NCBI RefSeq assembly: GCF_018918075.1
Contig: NZ_JAHLPW010000016.1
Span: 1-64,000, forward strand
Direction: 5' to 3'
Source of the DNA: Virgibacillus sp. MSJ-26
GTDB lineage: Bacteria > Bacillota > Bacilli > Bacillales > Amphibacillaceae
Length of the DNA stretch: 64,000 nucleotides
Positions within the stretch are counted from its first letter, which is position 1. Each line of letters opens with the position of its first letter. Made by a program: the position numbers and the translations under genes. The notes under the pieces are model-generated. The model was not told the origin of the DNA, searched no databases, and saw only the letters and a program-made list of their open reading frames with translations. Below, one piece after another: positions 1 to 10,539 of this stretch.

Positions 1-112
1 CCCATCATTTTAAATGAGTAAGATCCCTCAGAGACGATGAGGTTGATAGGTCCGAGGTAGAAGCGTGGTGACACGTGAAGCTGACGGATACTAATTGATC
101 GAGGACTTAACT
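1..112 (+). rRNA. rrl: 23S ribosomal RNA, 3' end (partial)
   Basis: The first 112 bases match the 3' end of Bacillus 23S rRNA, including the run around GAGGACTTAA that closes the molecule; the 5' part lies outside the window. An rRNA operon upstream of ctsR is also the Bacillus subtilis arrangement (rrnW). The 3' boundary is approximate because it is set by processing. Confidence 0.93.
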
Positions 113-201
113 AACTTTTATCTATGTGATGTCATTGACCTCTACTCTTATCTAGTTTTCAAGGTATAAATTAATAAGAAATAACTTTTTTCAAAAAAGA
201 C

Positions 202-230
202 TTGCATTTTTAACTTGAAATAACTATAAT
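202..230 (+). promoter_or_regulatory. SigA-like promoter in the 23S-5S spacer
   Basis: TTGCAT (202-207), a 17-bp spacer and a perfect TATAAT (225-230) lie between 23S and 5S rRNA, about 100 bp before 5S. The spacer of roughly 214 bp is long for a Bacillus 23S-5S junction. It could give 5S its own transcript; activity is inferred only from the match. Confidence 0.5.
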
Positions 231-326
231 AGTTCTTGGCTTTAATAAAAAGGTCAACAAGTTACAAGTTCTGTCAGTAATTTACTCAATTCAACAAGGA
301 GTAACACAGAACAACTAAGTTATAGG

Positions 327-442
327 TCTGGTAGCAATAGCGAAGAGGTCACACCTGTTCCCATATCGAACACAGAAGTTAAGCTCTTCAGCGCTGATGG
401 TAGTTGAGACTTTGTCTCTGCGAGAGTAGGACGCCGCCAGGC
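327..442 (+). rRNA. rrf: 5S ribosomal RNA
   Basis: The 116-nt sequence matches Bacillus 5S rRNA almost throughout: it starts TCTGG, contains GCGAAGAGGTCACACC and GAACACAGAAGTTAAGC, and ends GACGCCGCCAGGC so that the 5' and 3' ends pair as helix I. It is followed directly by an intrinsic terminator, so it closes the rRNA operon. No tRNA genes follow it. Confidence 0.97.
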
Positions 443-450
443 AGATGAAA

Positions 451-482
451 ACATCTAATACATTATTATTAGATGTTTTTTT
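451..482 (+). terminator. rRNA operon terminator
   Basis: ACATCTAATA (451-460) pairs with TATTAGATGT (467-476), a 10-bp perfect stem with a 6-nt loop, followed by a T-run. It sits 8 nt after 5S rRNA. Confidence 0.9.
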
Positions 483-858
483 GTGCATAAAATTAACATA
501 TTCATTTATCTAGATTTAGTTTTAAAGGATAATGGAATAACGTTAACAAATCAGGTTTTAAATGTTTAGCTTTTGTCTATAGTATTTGATAGTAGTAACT
601 TCATTTATATGAAAACTATTTAATAAGTTTAGTCAAAGAACTAATCGGGTAATAATTATTAGAGTAGAAAGTATTATTATGGCGGAGTAGAAACAACCTT
701 AAGATATCCTGTAATCAATATTGAAAGTTCCTATAAAAACAGGATTCATTTACTGATCTTCAACATATACTATACTACGTAAATGAGAGACCTCAATAGT
801 CAACCAACTCCCTTTTAAAATTAAGACCATTAACTTCATTGAGCAACACGATATTTAT
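483..858. other. Intergenic stretch with no recognised gene
   Basis: About 375 bp of AT-rich sequence between the rRNA terminator and the ctsR promoter. I see no ORF with a ribosome-binding site, no tRNA and no clear repeat. Confidence 0.6.
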
Positions 859-886
859 TTGCAATGATACGAAATTACGGTATAAT
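859..886 (+). promoter_or_regulatory. SigA promoter of the ctsR operon
   Basis: TTGCAA (859-864), 16-bp spacer, TATAAT (881-886). The start point would fall near 893, so the CtsR operator overlaps the transcription start, as expected for a repressed heat-shock promoter. Confidence 0.75.
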
Positions 887-894
887 AAAATTAT

Positions 895-918
895 AGTCAA
901 AGATAGTCAAAGTCAAGG
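895..918 (+). promoter_or_regulatory. CtsR operator
   Basis: A direct heptamer repeat AGTCAAA (895-901) GAT AGTCAAA (905-911) fits the CtsR box (A/GGTCAAA-NAN-A/GGTCAAA). A third partial copy, GTCAAGG, follows at 912-918. It overlaps the predicted start of the ctsR-mcsA-mcsB-clpC transcript, so the operon should repress itself and be derepressed by heat or protein stress. Confidence 0.88.
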
Positions 919-983
919 TATAAACCATCATAATATGGAAACAACTTGTATTACGCTCACCAATGAAGAGGGGGGTGATGGTT

Positions 984-1448
984 ATGCGCAATATCTCTGA
1001 CATTATTGAGGAATATTTAAAAAAGAAGTTAAGTGATAAAGGAAAAAATGTGATTGAAATCAAGAGAAGCGAGATTGCTAATCAATTTCAATGTGTTCCT
1101 TCTCAAATTAATTATGTTATCAACACACGGTTTACGATTGAAAAAGGGTATCTTGTGGAGAGTAAGCGTGGCGGAGGAGGATATATAAGAATTATAAGAG
1201 TTGAGCATCAGAGTGAAGCTGACATGATTGATGATATTATTGGAATGATAAACCCAACCGTCACACAACAGATGGCAGTCGATATTCTAAATCGTCTCTT
1301 AGAGGAAGAAATTATTACTGTGCGTGAGGCAAGGATGATGGCAAGCATTATTGACCGTGAAACTTTGGCAGTACAATTGCCAGCGAGGGATGAAATACGT
1401 GCCCGCTTGCTAACAGCAATGTTAACAACATTAAAATATATACATTAA
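984..1448 (+). CDS. ctsR: Transcriptional repressor CtsR
   Basis: CtsR represses clp protease and chaperone genes and is inactivated by heat and by McsB. The product is 154 residues, the usual length. An N-terminal winged helix-turn-helix contains the highly conserved stretch EIKRSEIANQFQCVPSQINY and the glycine-rich wing RGGGGYIRI, which acts as the thermosensor and operator-contact loop in the family. The C-terminal half is the dimerisation and McsB-contact domain. ATG 984 is chosen because the anti-16S match GGGGGTGAT lies just upstream; in-frame ATGs at 963 and 978 fall on or before that site. First gene of the operon. Confidence 0.95.
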   Translation: MRNISDIIEEYLKKKLSDKGKNVIEIKRSEIANQFQCVPSQINYVINTRFTIEKGYLVESKRGGGGYIRIIRVEHQSEADMIDDIIGMINPTVTQQMAVDILNRLLEEEIITVREARMMASIIDRETLAVQLPARDEIRARLLTAMLTTLKYIH

Positions 1449-1489
1449 TTGAACATATTATATAACCCTAGCTGCAGAGGAGGAGAATT

Positions 1490-2035
1490 ATGGAATGTCA
1501 AGAATGCCATAAACGTCCAGCAACACTTCACTTTACACAAGTGATTAACGGTAATAAAACAGAAGTTCATGTTTGTGAAGTATGTGCTAAGGAAAAAGGC
1601 TATATGTCTTTTCCGGATGAGGCTTACACTTTACACAACCTCATTACCGGCCTTTTCGATTTCGATTCGTCCATCAATCCACAAAAGAAAGCTCATCTTA
1701 AGCAATCAAAGGAATTACAATGTCCTAAATGTGAAATGACTTTTTCTGATTTTAAACGACTTGGAAAATTTGGTTGTGCTGAGTGTTATAATACATTTTC
1801 ATCAAAATTAGATCCCGTGTTTCGTCGGGTTCATAGTGGTAACACGCTTCATCATGGTAAGATTCCTAAGCGAAAAGGTGGGCATCTCCATCTAAAAAAA
1901 GAACTTGACTCTTTAAGAATAGAGCTTCAGTCTCTTATTAAAAATGAAGAATTTGAAAAAGCTGCTACGATTAGAGACCAAATAAAGGATTTAGAACAAA
2001 CAATCAAGAATAAAGAGGAGGGGGAAGCAGAGTGA
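1490..2035 (+). CDS. mcsA: McsA, activator of protein arginine kinase
   Basis: McsA is a zinc-binding partner that stimulates McsB and helps couple CtsR release to stress. The 181-residue protein has four-cysteine zinc modules: Cys3-Cys6 with Cys29-Cys32, then a second CPKC and CAEC pair in the middle. The C-terminus is a UVR-type helical hairpin, as also found in ClpC and UvrB. A GGAGGAG site precedes the ATG. Its stop codon overlaps the mcsB start by 4 nt (GTGA), which suggests translational coupling. Confidence 0.94.
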   Translation: MECQECHKRPATLHFTQVINGNKTEVHVCEVCAKEKGYMSFPDEAYTLHNLITGLFDFDSSINPQKKAHLKQSKELQCPKCEMTFSDFKRLGKFGCAECYNTFSSKLDPVFRRVHSGNTLHHGKIPKRKGGHLHLKKELDSLRIELQSLIKNEEFEKAATIRDQIKDLEQTIKNKEEGEAE

Positions 2036-3102
2036 CACTGAGCCATTTTATAGATGAAGCTATTAGTCCATGGATGCGTGATCAAGGGCCTGACAGTGAT
2101 ATCGTTTTGAGTAGTCGAATACGCTTGGCAAGGAATTTTTCAGAAGCTACTTTCCCCCTAATTGCTGATAAGGAAGAATTAGAGCATATTAAAACGTTTA
2201 TGAAAGATGAATTCGCAGATGGCACTTTCCAAGACAATGTTAATTTTGAGTTTATTCCAATGCAAGATATCAGTTCAGTGGAGCAAAGAGTATTGATTGA
2301 AAAGCATTTGATAAGCCCCTTGTTAGCCAAAAAAAGTGCACAAGGTGCTGCTGCTATGATTTCTCAAAGTGAAAAGATTTCAGTTATGATTAACGAAGAA
2401 GATCATGTAAGGATACAGCTTTATTTTCCGGGATTGCAATTGTCAAAAGCTCTTGAGAAAGCTTTTGAATTTGATGATTGGTTGGAAGAAAAGATAAATT
2501 ATGCTTTTGACGAAAGTAGGGGTTATCTAACGAGCTGTCCAACAAATGTAGGTACAGGTATGAGAGCGTCTGTTATGATGCATCTTCCTGCTCTAACGAT
2601 GACTAAGCAACTCACTCGAATGGTTCCGGCTATTAATCAACTTGGTTTAGTTGTTAGAGGTATTTATGGTGAAGGCAGTGAAACAATAGGGAACTTATTT
2701 CAAATATCTAATCAGATTACACTAGGAAGAACTGAAGAAGATATCATTGAAGATTTACAAAGTGTTGTTCATCAATTAATTGAACACGAAAGACAGGCGA
2801 GAAAACGTTTAATGGAACGGTCTGGTACAAAATTAGAAGATCGTATTTATCGTTCTCTAGGAACATTAGAATACAGTCGAATCATCGAATCCAAAGAAGC
2901 AGCGAGATGTTTATCAAATGTCCGTCTCGGGATCGATTTAGGAATCATTAAACATATTTCACGTAATATACTTAATGAATTAATGGTTTTAACTCAACCA
3001 GGATTTTTGCAGCATTATGCTAAGAAAACATTAAAAGCGAATGAGCGTGATATTTTACGAGCTTCTCTTATTCGTGAGCGTCTACAATTAGAGAAAAAGT
3101 AG
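2032..3102 (+). CDS. mcsB: Protein-arginine kinase McsB
   Basis: McsB phosphorylates arginine residues on CtsR and on damaged proteins, marking them for ClpCP. The 356-residue product has the phosphagen-kinase fold: [10 protein letters not shown] near residue 27, and [15 protein letters not shown] with Cys169 in the position of the conserved phosphagen-kinase active-site cysteine. GTG start at 2032 overlaps mcsA; the GAGGAGGGGG run inside the mcsA 3' end is its ribosome-binding site. It is 12 nt from clpC, so regulator, tag-writer and unfoldase are co-transcribed. Confidence 0.96.
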   Translation: MTLSHFIDEAISPWMRDQGPDSDIVLSSRIRLARNFSEATFPLIADKEELEHIKTFMKDEFADGTFQDNVNFEFIPMQDISSVEQRVLIEKHLISPLLAKKSAQGAAAMISQSEKISVMINEEDHVRIQLYFPGLQLSKALEKAFEFDDWLEEKINYAFDESRGYLTSCPTNVGTGMRASVMMHLPALTMTKQLTRMVPAINQLGLVVRGIYGEGSETIGNLFQISNQITLGRTEEDIIEDLQSVVHQLIEHERQARKRLMERSGTKLEDRIYRSLGTLEYSRIIESKEAARCLSNVRLGIDLGIIKHISRNILNELMVLTQPGFLQHYAKKTLKANERDILRASLIRERLQLEKK

Positions 3103-3114
3103 GAGGAAGATTAT

Positions 3115-5541
3115 ATGATGTTTGGTAGATTTACAGAAAGAGCGCAAAAAGTTTTGGCACTTTCCCAGGAAGAAGCTGTACGACTTGGTCACAACAATAT
3201 TGGAACAGAGCATATATTATTAGGGCTTGTCCGTGAGGGAGAAGGAATTGCAGCAAAGGCGCTAGAGTCACTAGGCTTAAAAGTATCCAAAATACAAGAA
3301 GAAGTTGAAAGCTTAATTGGTGTAGGTAAGCAACCAATGCAAACCATTCATTATACACCTCGAGCAAAGAAAGTTGTTGAACTTTCCCAAGACGAAGCTC
3401 GGAAGTTGGGCCACTCTTATGTTGGAACAGAGCATATCTTATTAGGGTTAATTCGAGAAGGAGAGGGAGTTGCAGCACGAGTCTTAAATAACTTAGGTGT
3501 CAGTCTTAATAAGGCTAGACAGCAAGTGCTTCAATTACTAGGAACCAATGAATCACAAGCCGGAAAACAAGGGAGATCGAAAGCTTCAAGTGCCAATACA
3601 CCGACACTCGATTCTCTAGCCCGTGATTTGACAGAAATCGCTCGCGAAGGAAATGTTGATCCAGTTATTGGTAGGAGTAAAGAAATTGAACGTGTTATTC
3701 AAATTTTAAGTCGTCGTACTAAAAACAACCCTGTCTTAATCGGAGAACCTGGTGTTGGAAAAACATCTGTGGCAGAAGGATTAGCACAGGAGATTGTTGA
3801 CAATGAAGTTCCTGAAACGTTACGTGATAAACGTGTCATGACGCTTGATATGGGTACAGTCGTTGCTGGAACAAAATATCGAGGCGAATTTGAAGATCGT
3901 CTTAAAAAAGTTATGGAAGAAATACGTCAAGCAGGAAATGTTATTCTTTTCATTGATGAATTACATACATTGATCGGAGCAGGTGGTGCAGAAGGAGCAA
4001 TTGACGCTTCCAATATTTTAAAACCATCACTTTCTCGTGGAGAACTACAATGTATAGGTGCAACAACGCTAGATGAATACCGTAAATACATTGAAAAAGA
4101 TGCTGCCTTAGAAAGGCGATTCCAGCCCATTCAAGTTGATGAACCTACATTAGATGAAACAGTAAAAATCTTAAAAGGTTTGCGTGATCGCTATGAAGCC
4201 CATCATCGTGTTACCATCACAGATGAGGCGATTGAGGCAGCTGCAAATCTATCAGATCGATATATTAGTGAGCGCTTCTTACCAGATAAGGCAATTGATT
4301 TAATTGATGAAGCGGGTTCGAAAGTACGTTTACGTTCTTATACAATTCCACCTAATTTAAAAGAATTGGAACAAAAACTTGAAGAAGTGCGGAAGGAGAA
4401 GGACGCCGCAGTCCAAAGCCAGGAATTTGAAAAAGCAGCATCCTTACGGGATTCAGAGCAACGTCTTAGAGAAGAACTCGATACAACCAAAGAAGAGTGG
4501 AAGGAAAAGCAAGGTAAAAAGGACTCTAAAGTGACAGTTGAGGATATTGCTAGCGTCGTCTCGATCTGGACGGGTGTACCAGTGTCTAGGTTGACTAAAG
4601 ATGAAAGTGATCGTTTGCTGAACATGGAAGATACACTCCATAACCGGGTGATTGGGCAAGAGGAAGCAGTAGATGCAGTATCTAAAGCTATTCGCAGAGC
4701 AAGAGCAGGCTTAAAAGATCCCAAGCGTCCTATAGGGTCATTTATTTTTCTAGGTCCAACGGGGGTTGGAAAAACAGAACTTGCTCGGGCACTCGCTGAA
4801 GCAATGTTTGGCGAAGAGGATGCGATGATTCGGATTGATATGTCCGAATACATGGAAAAACACACAACCTCACGTTTAGTTGGCTCTCCTCCAGGATATG
4901 TCGGTTATGAGGAAGGTGGACAATTGACGGAAAAGGTTCGACAAAAGCCTTATTCTGTTGTCTTACTTGATGAGATAGAGAAAGCCCATCCAGAAGTATT
5001 TAATATATTACTTCAGGTATTAGAAGATGGAAGATTGACAGACTCAACTGGCCGGGTGGTTGATTTTAGAAATACCGTGTTAATTATGACATCCAATGTC
5101 GGGGCTGAACAATTAAATCGCGATAAATATGTTGGCTTTACTCTTGATGATGCAAGTCAAGACTATAAAAATATGAAAGAAAAAGTAACTGAAGAGATGA
5201 AAAAAGCATTCCGTCCAGAATTTCTAAACCGTATTGATGAAACAATTGTCTTCCATTCACTTGAAAAAGAACATATGAAAGAAATAGTTCAATTAATGAT
5301 TGAGCAGCTCAAGGAGCGCTTATTGGAACAGGAAATCGACTTATCATTAACTGATAAAGCGGTGGAAAAAATAGCCGAGGAAGGCTATGAACCTGAATAC
5401 GGCGCACGCCCTTTACGTCGATCCATTCAGAAAAATATTGAGGATTTGTTATCTGAAGAACTCCTGAAAGAAAACATTAAAAAAGGCGAAAAAGTGAAGG
5501 TAGGCTTAAACAACAAGGGACATTTTATAGTACTAACTTAA
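3115..5541 (+). CDS. clpC: ATP-dependent Clp protease ATP-binding subunit ClpC
   Basis: ClpC is the Hsp100 unfoldase that feeds McsB-tagged and MecA-targeted substrates to ClpP. The 808-residue product has two N-terminal Clp repeats (about 1-145), AAA+ module 1 with Walker A GEPGVGKT (210-217), a middle UVR-like coiled coil (about 415-465), and AAA+ module 2 with GPTGVGKT (about 546-553) and the DRKGF-like C-terminal segment [14 protein letters not shown] at 3101-3106 serves ATG 3115 (ATG 3118 is also possible). Last gene of the CtsR operon; a terminator follows. Confidence 0.97.
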   Translation: MMFGRFTERAQKVLALSQEEAVRLGHNNIGTEHILLGLVREGEGIAAKALESLGLKVSKIQEEVESLIGVGKQPMQTIHYTPRAKKVVELSQDEARKLGHSYVGTEHILLGLIREGEGVAARVLNNLGVSLNKARQQVLQLLGTNESQAGKQGRSKASSANTPTLDSLARDLTEIAREGNVDPVIGRSKEIERVIQILSRRTKNNPVLIGEPGVGKTSVAEGLAQEIVDNEVPETLRDKRVMTLDMGTVVAGTKYRGEFEDRLKKVMEEIRQAGNVILFIDELHTLIGAGGAEGAIDASNILKPSLSRGELQCIGATTLDEYRKYIEKDAALERRFQPIQVDEPTLDETVKILKGLRDRYEAHHRVTITDEAIEAAANLSDRYISERFLPDKAIDLIDEAGSKVRLRSYTIPPNLKELEQKLEEVRKEKDAAVQSQEFEKAASLRDSEQRLREELDTTKEEWKEKQGKKDSKVTVEDIASVVSIWTGVPVSRLTKDESDRLLNMEDTLHNRVIGQEEAVDAVSKAIRRARAGLKDPKRPIGSFIFLGPTGVGKTELARALAEAMFGEEDAMIRIDMSEYMEKHTTSRLVGSPPGYVGYEEGGQLTEKVRQKPYSVVLLDEIEKAHPEVFNILLQVLEDGRLTDSTGRVVDFRNTVLIMTSNVGAEQLNRDKYVGFTLDDASQDYKNMKEKVTEEMKKAFRPEFLNRIDETIVFHSLEKEHMKEIVQLMIEQLKERLLEQEIDLSLTDKAVEKIAEEGYEPEYGARPLRRSIQKNIEDLLSEELLKENIKKGEKVKVGLNNKGHFIVLT

Positions 5542-5591
5542 AACTGTGATATGTGTCATTTTTAATTCAAATTAAATAACATGTTATGTTT

Positions 5592-5624
5592 AAAAACTAG
5601 AAGATTTTAATCTTCTAGTTTTTA
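5592..5624 (+). terminator. Terminator after clpC
   Basis: Nearly perfect inverted repeat AAAACTAGAAGATT / AATCTTCTAGTTTT, with the T-run built into the 3' arm. Its symmetry means it could act on both strands. Confidence 0.88.
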
Positions 5625-5859
5625 TGTTCTTACTGACTAACCAGTTGTTTGTTGGATTAAATATAACTTGCACTGTTTAAAACTGTTATAATTAATCTAT
5701 AAAAAAAGACTGAAGTCTATGACCAGTTAATATCGTGATAAACATAACGATAGAGCAGGAGTTACGGCAAATATATGGAAAAATATTTCCAAACTGATAG
5801 AATGCTGTAACCTCTATGTTACTTTAATCGTATATAATAGAAAATGGAGGATTGACATA
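5625..5859. promoter_or_regulatory. radA upstream region
   Basis: No gene is visible. TTGCAC (5668-5673) is followed by TATAAT (5687-5692) but the spacing is only 13 bp, so the promoter assignment is weak. A second TATAAT-like hexamer lies at about 5832-5838 close to the radA ribosome-binding site. I cannot fix the start point from the sequence. Confidence 0.3.
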
Positions 5860-7227
5860 GTGGCAAAAAGAAAAACTAAATTTGTGTGCCAAGATTGTGG
5901 CTATGAATCAGCAAGATGGATGGGGAAATGCCCAGGTTGCCATCAATGGAACACACTAGTAGAAGAAATTGAAAGTTCATCAAAAAACAAACATGTGCCG
6001 ACAAGTAGTCAGCACATAAGCAAACCAGAAAAGATTACTCAAATTGAATCAACCGATGAGCCACGTATGAAAACTCCCATGAAAGAGTTTAACCGTGTTC
6101 TAGGTGGAGGTATTGTTCCTGGGTCACTTGTATTGATAGGTGGAGACCCGGGGATTGGAAAATCGACCCTCTTGCTGCAGATTTCCGCACATCTCGCTGA
6201 AAAGCAGCTCCCTGTATTATATATATCAGGTGAAGAGTCGACTCGTCAGACAAAAATTAGAGCGGACCGCTTAGGAGTAGCACAAGATTTATTATTTGTG
6301 TTAGCTGAAACGAACTTATTTGATATTGCTAATCAAATTGAAGCCATTAAACCATCATTTGTAGTTATTGATTCCATTCAAACGATTTATCGAGAAGAAA
6401 TCCAAAGTGCTCCAGGAAGTGTATCCCAAGTCCGCGAATCAACGAGTGAATTGATGAGATTAGCTAAGACATTAGGAATACCTATTTTCATTGTTGGTCA
6501 CGTGACAAAAGAAGGAGCTATTGCGGGTCCACGTATGCTTGAGCATATGGTTGATGCGGTTCTTTACTTTGAAGGGGAGAGACATCATACCTATCGTATT
6601 TTAAGAAGTGTTAAAAATAGGTTTGGTAGCACACATGAAATGGGTATTTTTGAAATGAAAGAAGAAGGCTTGAGGGAAGTTATGAATCCCTCTGAAGTGT
6701 TTTTGGAAGAAAGGTCAGAGGGGGCTGCTGGCTCGACAGTTGTGGCTTCCATGGAAGGAACACGACCGGTACTAGTTGAAATTCAAGCGCTTATTGCTCC
6801 TTCTAGTTTTGGAAATCCACGTCGAATGGCAACAGGAGTAGATAATAGTCGAGTGCCACTTCTTATGGCAGTATTGGAAAAACGAGTAGGTCTGCTTCTT
6901 CAAAATCATGATGCTTATATTAAAGTCGCTGGGGGAGTTAAACTCGATGAGCCTGCGATTGATTTAGCCATCGCCGTTAGTATTGCATCGAGCTTTAGAG
7001 ATCATCCAACAAAACCAGATGATATTTTTATCGGAGAAGTTGGTTTGACAGGAGAAATTAGACGGGTATCCAGAATCGAACAGCGGGTTCAAGAAGCAGC
7101 GAAATTAGGATTTAATCGGGTGATTTGCCCACAAAATAACTTGGATGGGTGGAAGATTCCTGACAACATCCAAGTAGTAGGAGTCAGTACAGTACAAGAA
7201 GCGCTAGATATCAGCTTAGAGCGCTAG
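5860..7227 (+). CDS. radA: DNA repair protein RadA (Sms)
   Basis: RadA is a RecA-like branch-migration helicase in recombinational repair. The 455-residue protein carries an N-terminal zinc finger (Cys10, Cys13, Cys24, Cys27), Walker [10 protein letters not shown] (94-102), the RadA-specific KNRFG motif (252-256) and a C-terminal Lon-protease-like domain. GTG start preceded by ATGGAGGATTG. In many Bacillus genomes disA follows directly, and DisA and RadA interact; here the next gene is yacL. Confidence 0.96.
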   Translation: MAKRKTKFVCQDCGYESARWMGKCPGCHQWNTLVEEIESSSKNKHVPTSSQHISKPEKITQIESTDEPRMKTPMKEFNRVLGGGIVPGSLVLIGGDPGIGKSTLLLQISAHLAEKQLPVLYISGEESTRQTKIRADRLGVAQDLLFVLAETNLFDIANQIEAIKPSFVVIDSIQTIYREEIQSAPGSVSQVRESTSELMRLAKTLGIPIFIVGHVTKEGAIAGPRMLEHMVDAVLYFEGERHHTYRILRSVKNRFGSTHEMGIFEMKEEGLREVMNPSEVFLEERSEGAAGSTVVASMEGTRPVLVEIQALIAPSSFGNPRRMATGVDNSRVPLLMAVLEKRVGLLLQNHDAYIKVAGGVKLDEPAIDLAIAVSIASSFRDHPTKPDDIFIGEVGLTGEIRRVSRIEQRVQEAAKLGFNRVICPQNNLDGWKIPDNIQVVGVSTVQEALDISLER

Positions 7228-7279
7228 TGTATGGTAGCTTTTACCAAAAAATGTATGTTGAATCTTCAAATAAAAATCT

Positions 7280-7308
7280 TTGACTTTGGGTAATTAGTAT
7301 GATAAAAT
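7280..7308 (+). promoter_or_regulatory. SigA promoter upstream of yacL
   Basis: TTGACT (7280-7285), 17-bp spacer, TAAAAT (7303-7308). It would let yacL be transcribed separately from radA. Confidence 0.65.
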
Positions 7309-7435
7309 TTTACGTTTACTAGTTTGAATGTTTTTATTTCCTATGCTATGATTTAATACATAACATAGATAATTTTTAATCATATTGGTTATTTTTACAA
7401 TAAATAGGCAATAATATTGGTGAGGAGGTGACTTG

Positions 7436-8539
7436 ATGCTGAAAAATATCGTTCATTTGTTTTTCATTATTACGGGTGGAACCTTAGGTTATTTGTACAT
7501 GCCATCACTAATTACATGGCTAGACTTTACAAGTGCCGGTTGGGTCTCGTCACCCTATACAGGTACAGTATTAGGAGCAATTATATTATTTTTCGTTTCG
7601 TATTTAATAGCGGATTATATTGTTGGTTTTTTGAAATGGGTAGAAGAAGCACTTATTAAAGTACCTGTTGGAGATTTGTTTTTTGGAAGTGTAGGATTGA
7701 TTATTGGTCTAGTCATCGCATATCTAATCAATATTACCCTACAAGATATTAATATTAAAGTGGTTTCACAAATTTTACCGCTATTTATTACCATTTTATT
7801 AGGTTACTTTGGTTTTCAGGTTGGTTTTAGAAGGCGAGAGGAATTTGTAAACTTACTTAATGTTAATAAGAAAGAGCGAGATAAGAAACGTTCAGTGGTT
7901 GAGGAAGAAGTTGTGAGCTCTAATAATCATTCAAGGGCAAAGATTTTGGATACAAGTGTGATTATTGATGGAAGAATTGCCGATATTTGCCAGACGAATT
8001 TTTTAGAAGGCACCCTTGTAATCCCTCAATTTGTTCTTGGGGAGCTGCAACATATTGCGGATTCTTCGGATGTCTTGAAACGTAATAGAGGGCGACGAGG
8101 TCTTGATGTTCTTAACCGAATTCAAAAAGAGCTACCCGTTGAGGTAGAGATTTATGAAGGAGACTTTGAAGAGATTCAAGAAGTTGATAGTAAACTAATT
8201 AAACTTGCCAAAGTGATTGATGGAATTGTCGTTACTAATGACTTTAATTTGAATAAAGTATGTGATTTACAAGGTGTACGGGTTCTAAATATCAATGATT
8301 TAGCCAATGCTGTTAAACCAGTTGTACTTCCGGGAGAAGAATTAATGGTGCAAGTTATTAAAGATGGTAAAGAGCAAAATCAGGGTATTGCTTATCTTGA
8401 TGATGGTACAATGATTGTAGTTGAAGAAGGAAGAAATTACATTGGTAAATCAATTGAAGTATTGATTACGAGTGTTCTACAAACCTCAGCAGGACGAATG
8501 ATATTTGCCAAACCGAAATTACTTGAAAAAGCTCTATAA
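7436..8539 (+). CDS. yacL: YacL, membrane PIN/TRAM-domain protein
   Basis: A conserved Firmicutes membrane protein with a cytoplasmic PIN-like nuclease domain; its exact role is not established. The 367-residue product has four predicted membrane helices in the first 125 residues, then a PIN domain opening with [15 protein letters not shown] and carrying further acidic residues ([14 protein letters not shown]), and a C-terminal TRAM domain (about 295-355). AGGAGG at 7423-7428 fits ATG 7436 better than TTG 7433. It sits between radA and gltX as in staphylococci, with no disA, ispD or ispF around it. Confidence 0.93.
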   Translation: MLKNIVHLFFIITGGTLGYLYMPSLITWLDFTSAGWVSSPYTGTVLGAIILFFVSYLIADYIVGFLKWVEEALIKVPVGDLFFGSVGLIIGLVIAYLINITLQDINIKVVSQILPLFITILLGYFGFQVGFRRREEFVNLLNVNKKERDKKRSVVEEEVVSSNNHSRAKILDTSVIIDGRIADICQTNFLEGTLVIPQFVLGELQHIADSSDVLKRNRGRRGLDVLNRIQKELPVEVEIYEGDFEEIQEVDSKLIKLAKVIDGIVVTNDFNLNKVCDLQGVRVLNINDLANAVKPVVLPGEELMVQVIKDGKEQNQGIAYLDDGTMIVVEEGRNYIGKSIEVLITSVLQTSAGRMIFAKPKLLEKAL

Positions 8540-8568
8540 AAACGGTATAACTATAATGTACATTAACA

Positions 8569-8606
8569 AACAGAAAGTGATAACAATCGTGTTATCACTT
8601 TCTGTT
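8569..8606. terminator. Perfect hairpin after yacL
   Basis: CAGAAAGTGATAAC (8571-8584) and GTTATCACTTTCTG (8591-8604) form a 14-bp perfect stem, extendable by A-T pairs to 8569-8606, with a 6-nt loop. The 3' side has only a short, interrupted T stretch, so it may be a weak terminator or a transcript-protecting hairpin. Confidence 0.55.
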
Positions 8607-8726
8607 CTGCTAGAGAAAATAATGAAACATGATAGAATAGTATGGGAACATATTGAAATGTGGAACTCATTTATTTTAGATATTTGTTAATAAAAGATTG
8701 GTGAATAAGGAAGGGGTAACAATATC

Positions 8727-10196
8727 ATGGAAAAAGAAGTACGTGTTCGCTATGCTCCTAGTCCAACGGGGCATCTACATATCGGGAATGCGCGAACAGC
8801 TTTATTTAACTATTTATATGCCAGACATTTTGACGGAAAGATGATTATTCGTATTGAAGATACTGACGATAAACGAAATGTTGCTGGTGGAGAAGAAAGT
8901 CAGCTGAAATTTTTAAAGTGGTTAGGTATTGACTGGGATGAAGGTGCTGATATTGGTGGAGATTATGGGCCATATCGGCAAATGGAACGCTTAGACACTT
9001 ATCAAAAATACATTGATGAGCTACTTGAAAAAGATCTTGCTTATAAATGCTATATGACGGCTGAAGAATTGGAACAGGAACGTGAAGAACAGCGTGCTAA
9101 GGGACAAGTCCCTAAATATTCAGGTGCGCACAGCAACTTAACTCAAGAACAAATTGACGCATTTGAAAAAGAAGGTCGTCAGCCAAGTATTCGTCTTCGT
9201 GTACCAGAAAATAAAACATATAGATTTAGTGATATAGTTCGAGGCGATATTACGTTTGAATCGAGCGACTTTGGTGATTGGGTTATCGTAAAGAAAAATG
9301 GTATTCCCACATATAACTTTGCAGTCGTGATCGATGACTATCTAATGAATATTACAGATGTCCTTCGCGGGGAAGAGCATATTTCTAATACGCCGCGTCA
9401 AATGATGGTTTATGAAGCCTTAGGCTGGGAACCACCGCGTTTTGGACATATGACACTTATTCTTAATGAAGAACGTAAAAAGTTAAGTAAACGCGACCAA
9501 CACATTATGCAATTTATCGAACAATATTATAATAGTGGTTTCTTGCCTGAGGCGCTCTTTAACTTTATTACTTTATTAGGCTGGTCTCCTACAGGTGAAG
9601 AAGAGATCTTTGATAAAGATACATTAATTGATATTTTTGATCCTGATCGTTTATCTACCTCTGCTGCTATTTTTGATCAACAGAAATTGAAGTGGATGAA
9701 TGGCGAGTACATTAAAAAGGCAGATGTTAAAGATGTCATTGACCTTGCCATGCCATACTTAATTGAGGCAGAGAAGCTACCAAAAAATATGGATGACGAA
9801 CAGAGGGCATGGGCGGAAAAGGTTATTGCCCTTTATCAAGAGCAGTTGCATTATGGCCAAGAAATTATCGAGTTAACTGATTTATTTTTCAAAGAATCGA
9901 TTGAATATGATGAAGCGGCGATGAAGGTTCTTGAAGAAGAGCAAGTTGTCGAAGTGTTGCAAGTTTTGGCAGATAAGCTAATTCATCTAGATGATTTCAA
10001 TAAAGATGAGATTAAAGCCCAAATCAAAGCAACACAAAAAGAAACAGGACATCGAGGAAAAAAACTATTTATGCCAATTCGTGTAGCGACAACAGGTCAA
10101 ACTCATGGTCCGGAATTGCCACTAGCTATTGAGTTATTAGGTAAAGATACAATTGTTAAGCGTCTTGATGAAGTATTAAAGCGTCTTAATGCATAA
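8727..10196 (+). CDS. gltX: Glutamate--tRNA ligase
   Basis: GltX charges tRNA-Glu and, in Bacillales that lack GlnRS, mischarges tRNA-Gln for the GatCAB route. The 489-residue product begins [18 protein letters not shown], the class I HIGH motif, and has KLSKR (252-256) in place of KMSKS, as usual for this enzyme. The C-terminal anticodon-binding domain is complete. AAGGAAGGGG precedes the ATG. In B. subtilis ispD-ispF precede gltX; they are missing here. Confidence 0.97.
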   Translation: MEKEVRVRYAPSPTGHLHIGNARTALFNYLYARHFDGKMIIRIEDTDDKRNVAGGEESQLKFLKWLGIDWDEGADIGGDYGPYRQMERLDTYQKYIDELLEKDLAYKCYMTAEELEQEREEQRAKGQVPKYSGAHSNLTQEQIDAFEKEGRQPSIRLRVPENKTYRFSDIVRGDITFESSDFGDWVIVKKNGIPTYNFAVVIDDYLMNITDVLRGEEHISNTPRQMMVYEALGWEPPRFGHMTLILNEERKKLSKRDQHIMQFIEQYYNSGFLPEALFNFITLLGWSPTGEEEIFDKDTLIDIFDPDRLSTSAAIFDQQKLKWMNGEYIKKADVKDVIDLAMPYLIEAEKLPKNMDDEQRAWAEKVIALYQEQLHYGQEIIELTDLFFKESIEYDEAAMKVLEEEQVVEVLQVLADKLIHLDDFNKDEIKAQIKATQKETGHRGKKLFMPIRVATTGQTHGPELPLAIELLGKDTIVKRLDEVLKRLNA

Positions 10197-10292
10197 GTCA
10201 ATGTTAATAATGACTTTATAGTAAGTTGAAGTTTTTAATTCACAATCTGTGAATACTGTAATATAGTAAGTATTAACTAAAAGGCATTAAAC

Positions 10293-10322
10293 ATGACGTG
10301 CTTTACTTAGCTTATTTATAAA
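10293..10322 (+). promoter_or_regulatory. Possible promoter of the cysE T-box transcript
   Basis: ATGACG (10293-10298), 18-bp spacer and TATAAA (10317-10322) lie just upstream of the T-box leader, at the distance expected for its transcription start. The -35 match is imperfect. Confidence 0.45.
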
Positions 10323-10329
10323 ATCAATA

Positions 10330-10536
10330 AAGAGCGTTGAAGAGGGAAAGTAAATATCGCCCCACTTATCCAGAGAAAAGTCACCACCGGCTGAGAGTGA
10401 TTTTAAGTGACGGTATTGAAGTGCCCCTCGGAGCCCATTATGGAAACGTTAGTACATGATGGCGGATCACTCTACCGTTAACCAGGGCCAAGTTGGGGGA
10501 TTCTCATAGAGTATCTTCAAACAGAGTGGAACCGCG
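10330..10536 (+). promoter_or_regulatory. T-box riboswitch, probably tRNA-Cys specific
   Basis: The T-box consensus AGAGTGGAACCGCG ends at 10536, preceded by a Stem I-like region from about 10330. A UGC triplet (10422-10424) follows GAAG, where the specifier codon should sit, and would read the cysteine codon. The antiterminator bulge reads TGGA, whose last base would pair with discriminator U73, the base found in tRNA-Cys. With cysE and cysS downstream, uncharged tRNA-Cys is the likely inducer. The Stem I fold was judged by eye. Confidence 0.9.
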
Positions 10537-10539
10537 TCT

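Noticed and set aside
1-482. tRNA genes after the rRNA operon
   Set aside because: No cloverleaf-like sequence or CCA-type 3' end seen between 5S rRNA and ctsR.
4338-4865. 175-codon antisense ORF inside clpC
   Set aside because: It is the complement of strongly conserved ClpC coding sequence, serine-rich as expected from codon complementarity, and has no ribosome-binding site.
5668-5692. radA promoter TTGCAC...TATAAT
   Set aside because: Spacing is 13 bp, too short for SigA, so it is kept only as a weak note.
8505-8690. 61-codon ORF overlapping the yacL end
   Set aside because: Runs through the hairpin at 8569-8606, has no ribosome-binding site, and no recognisable features.
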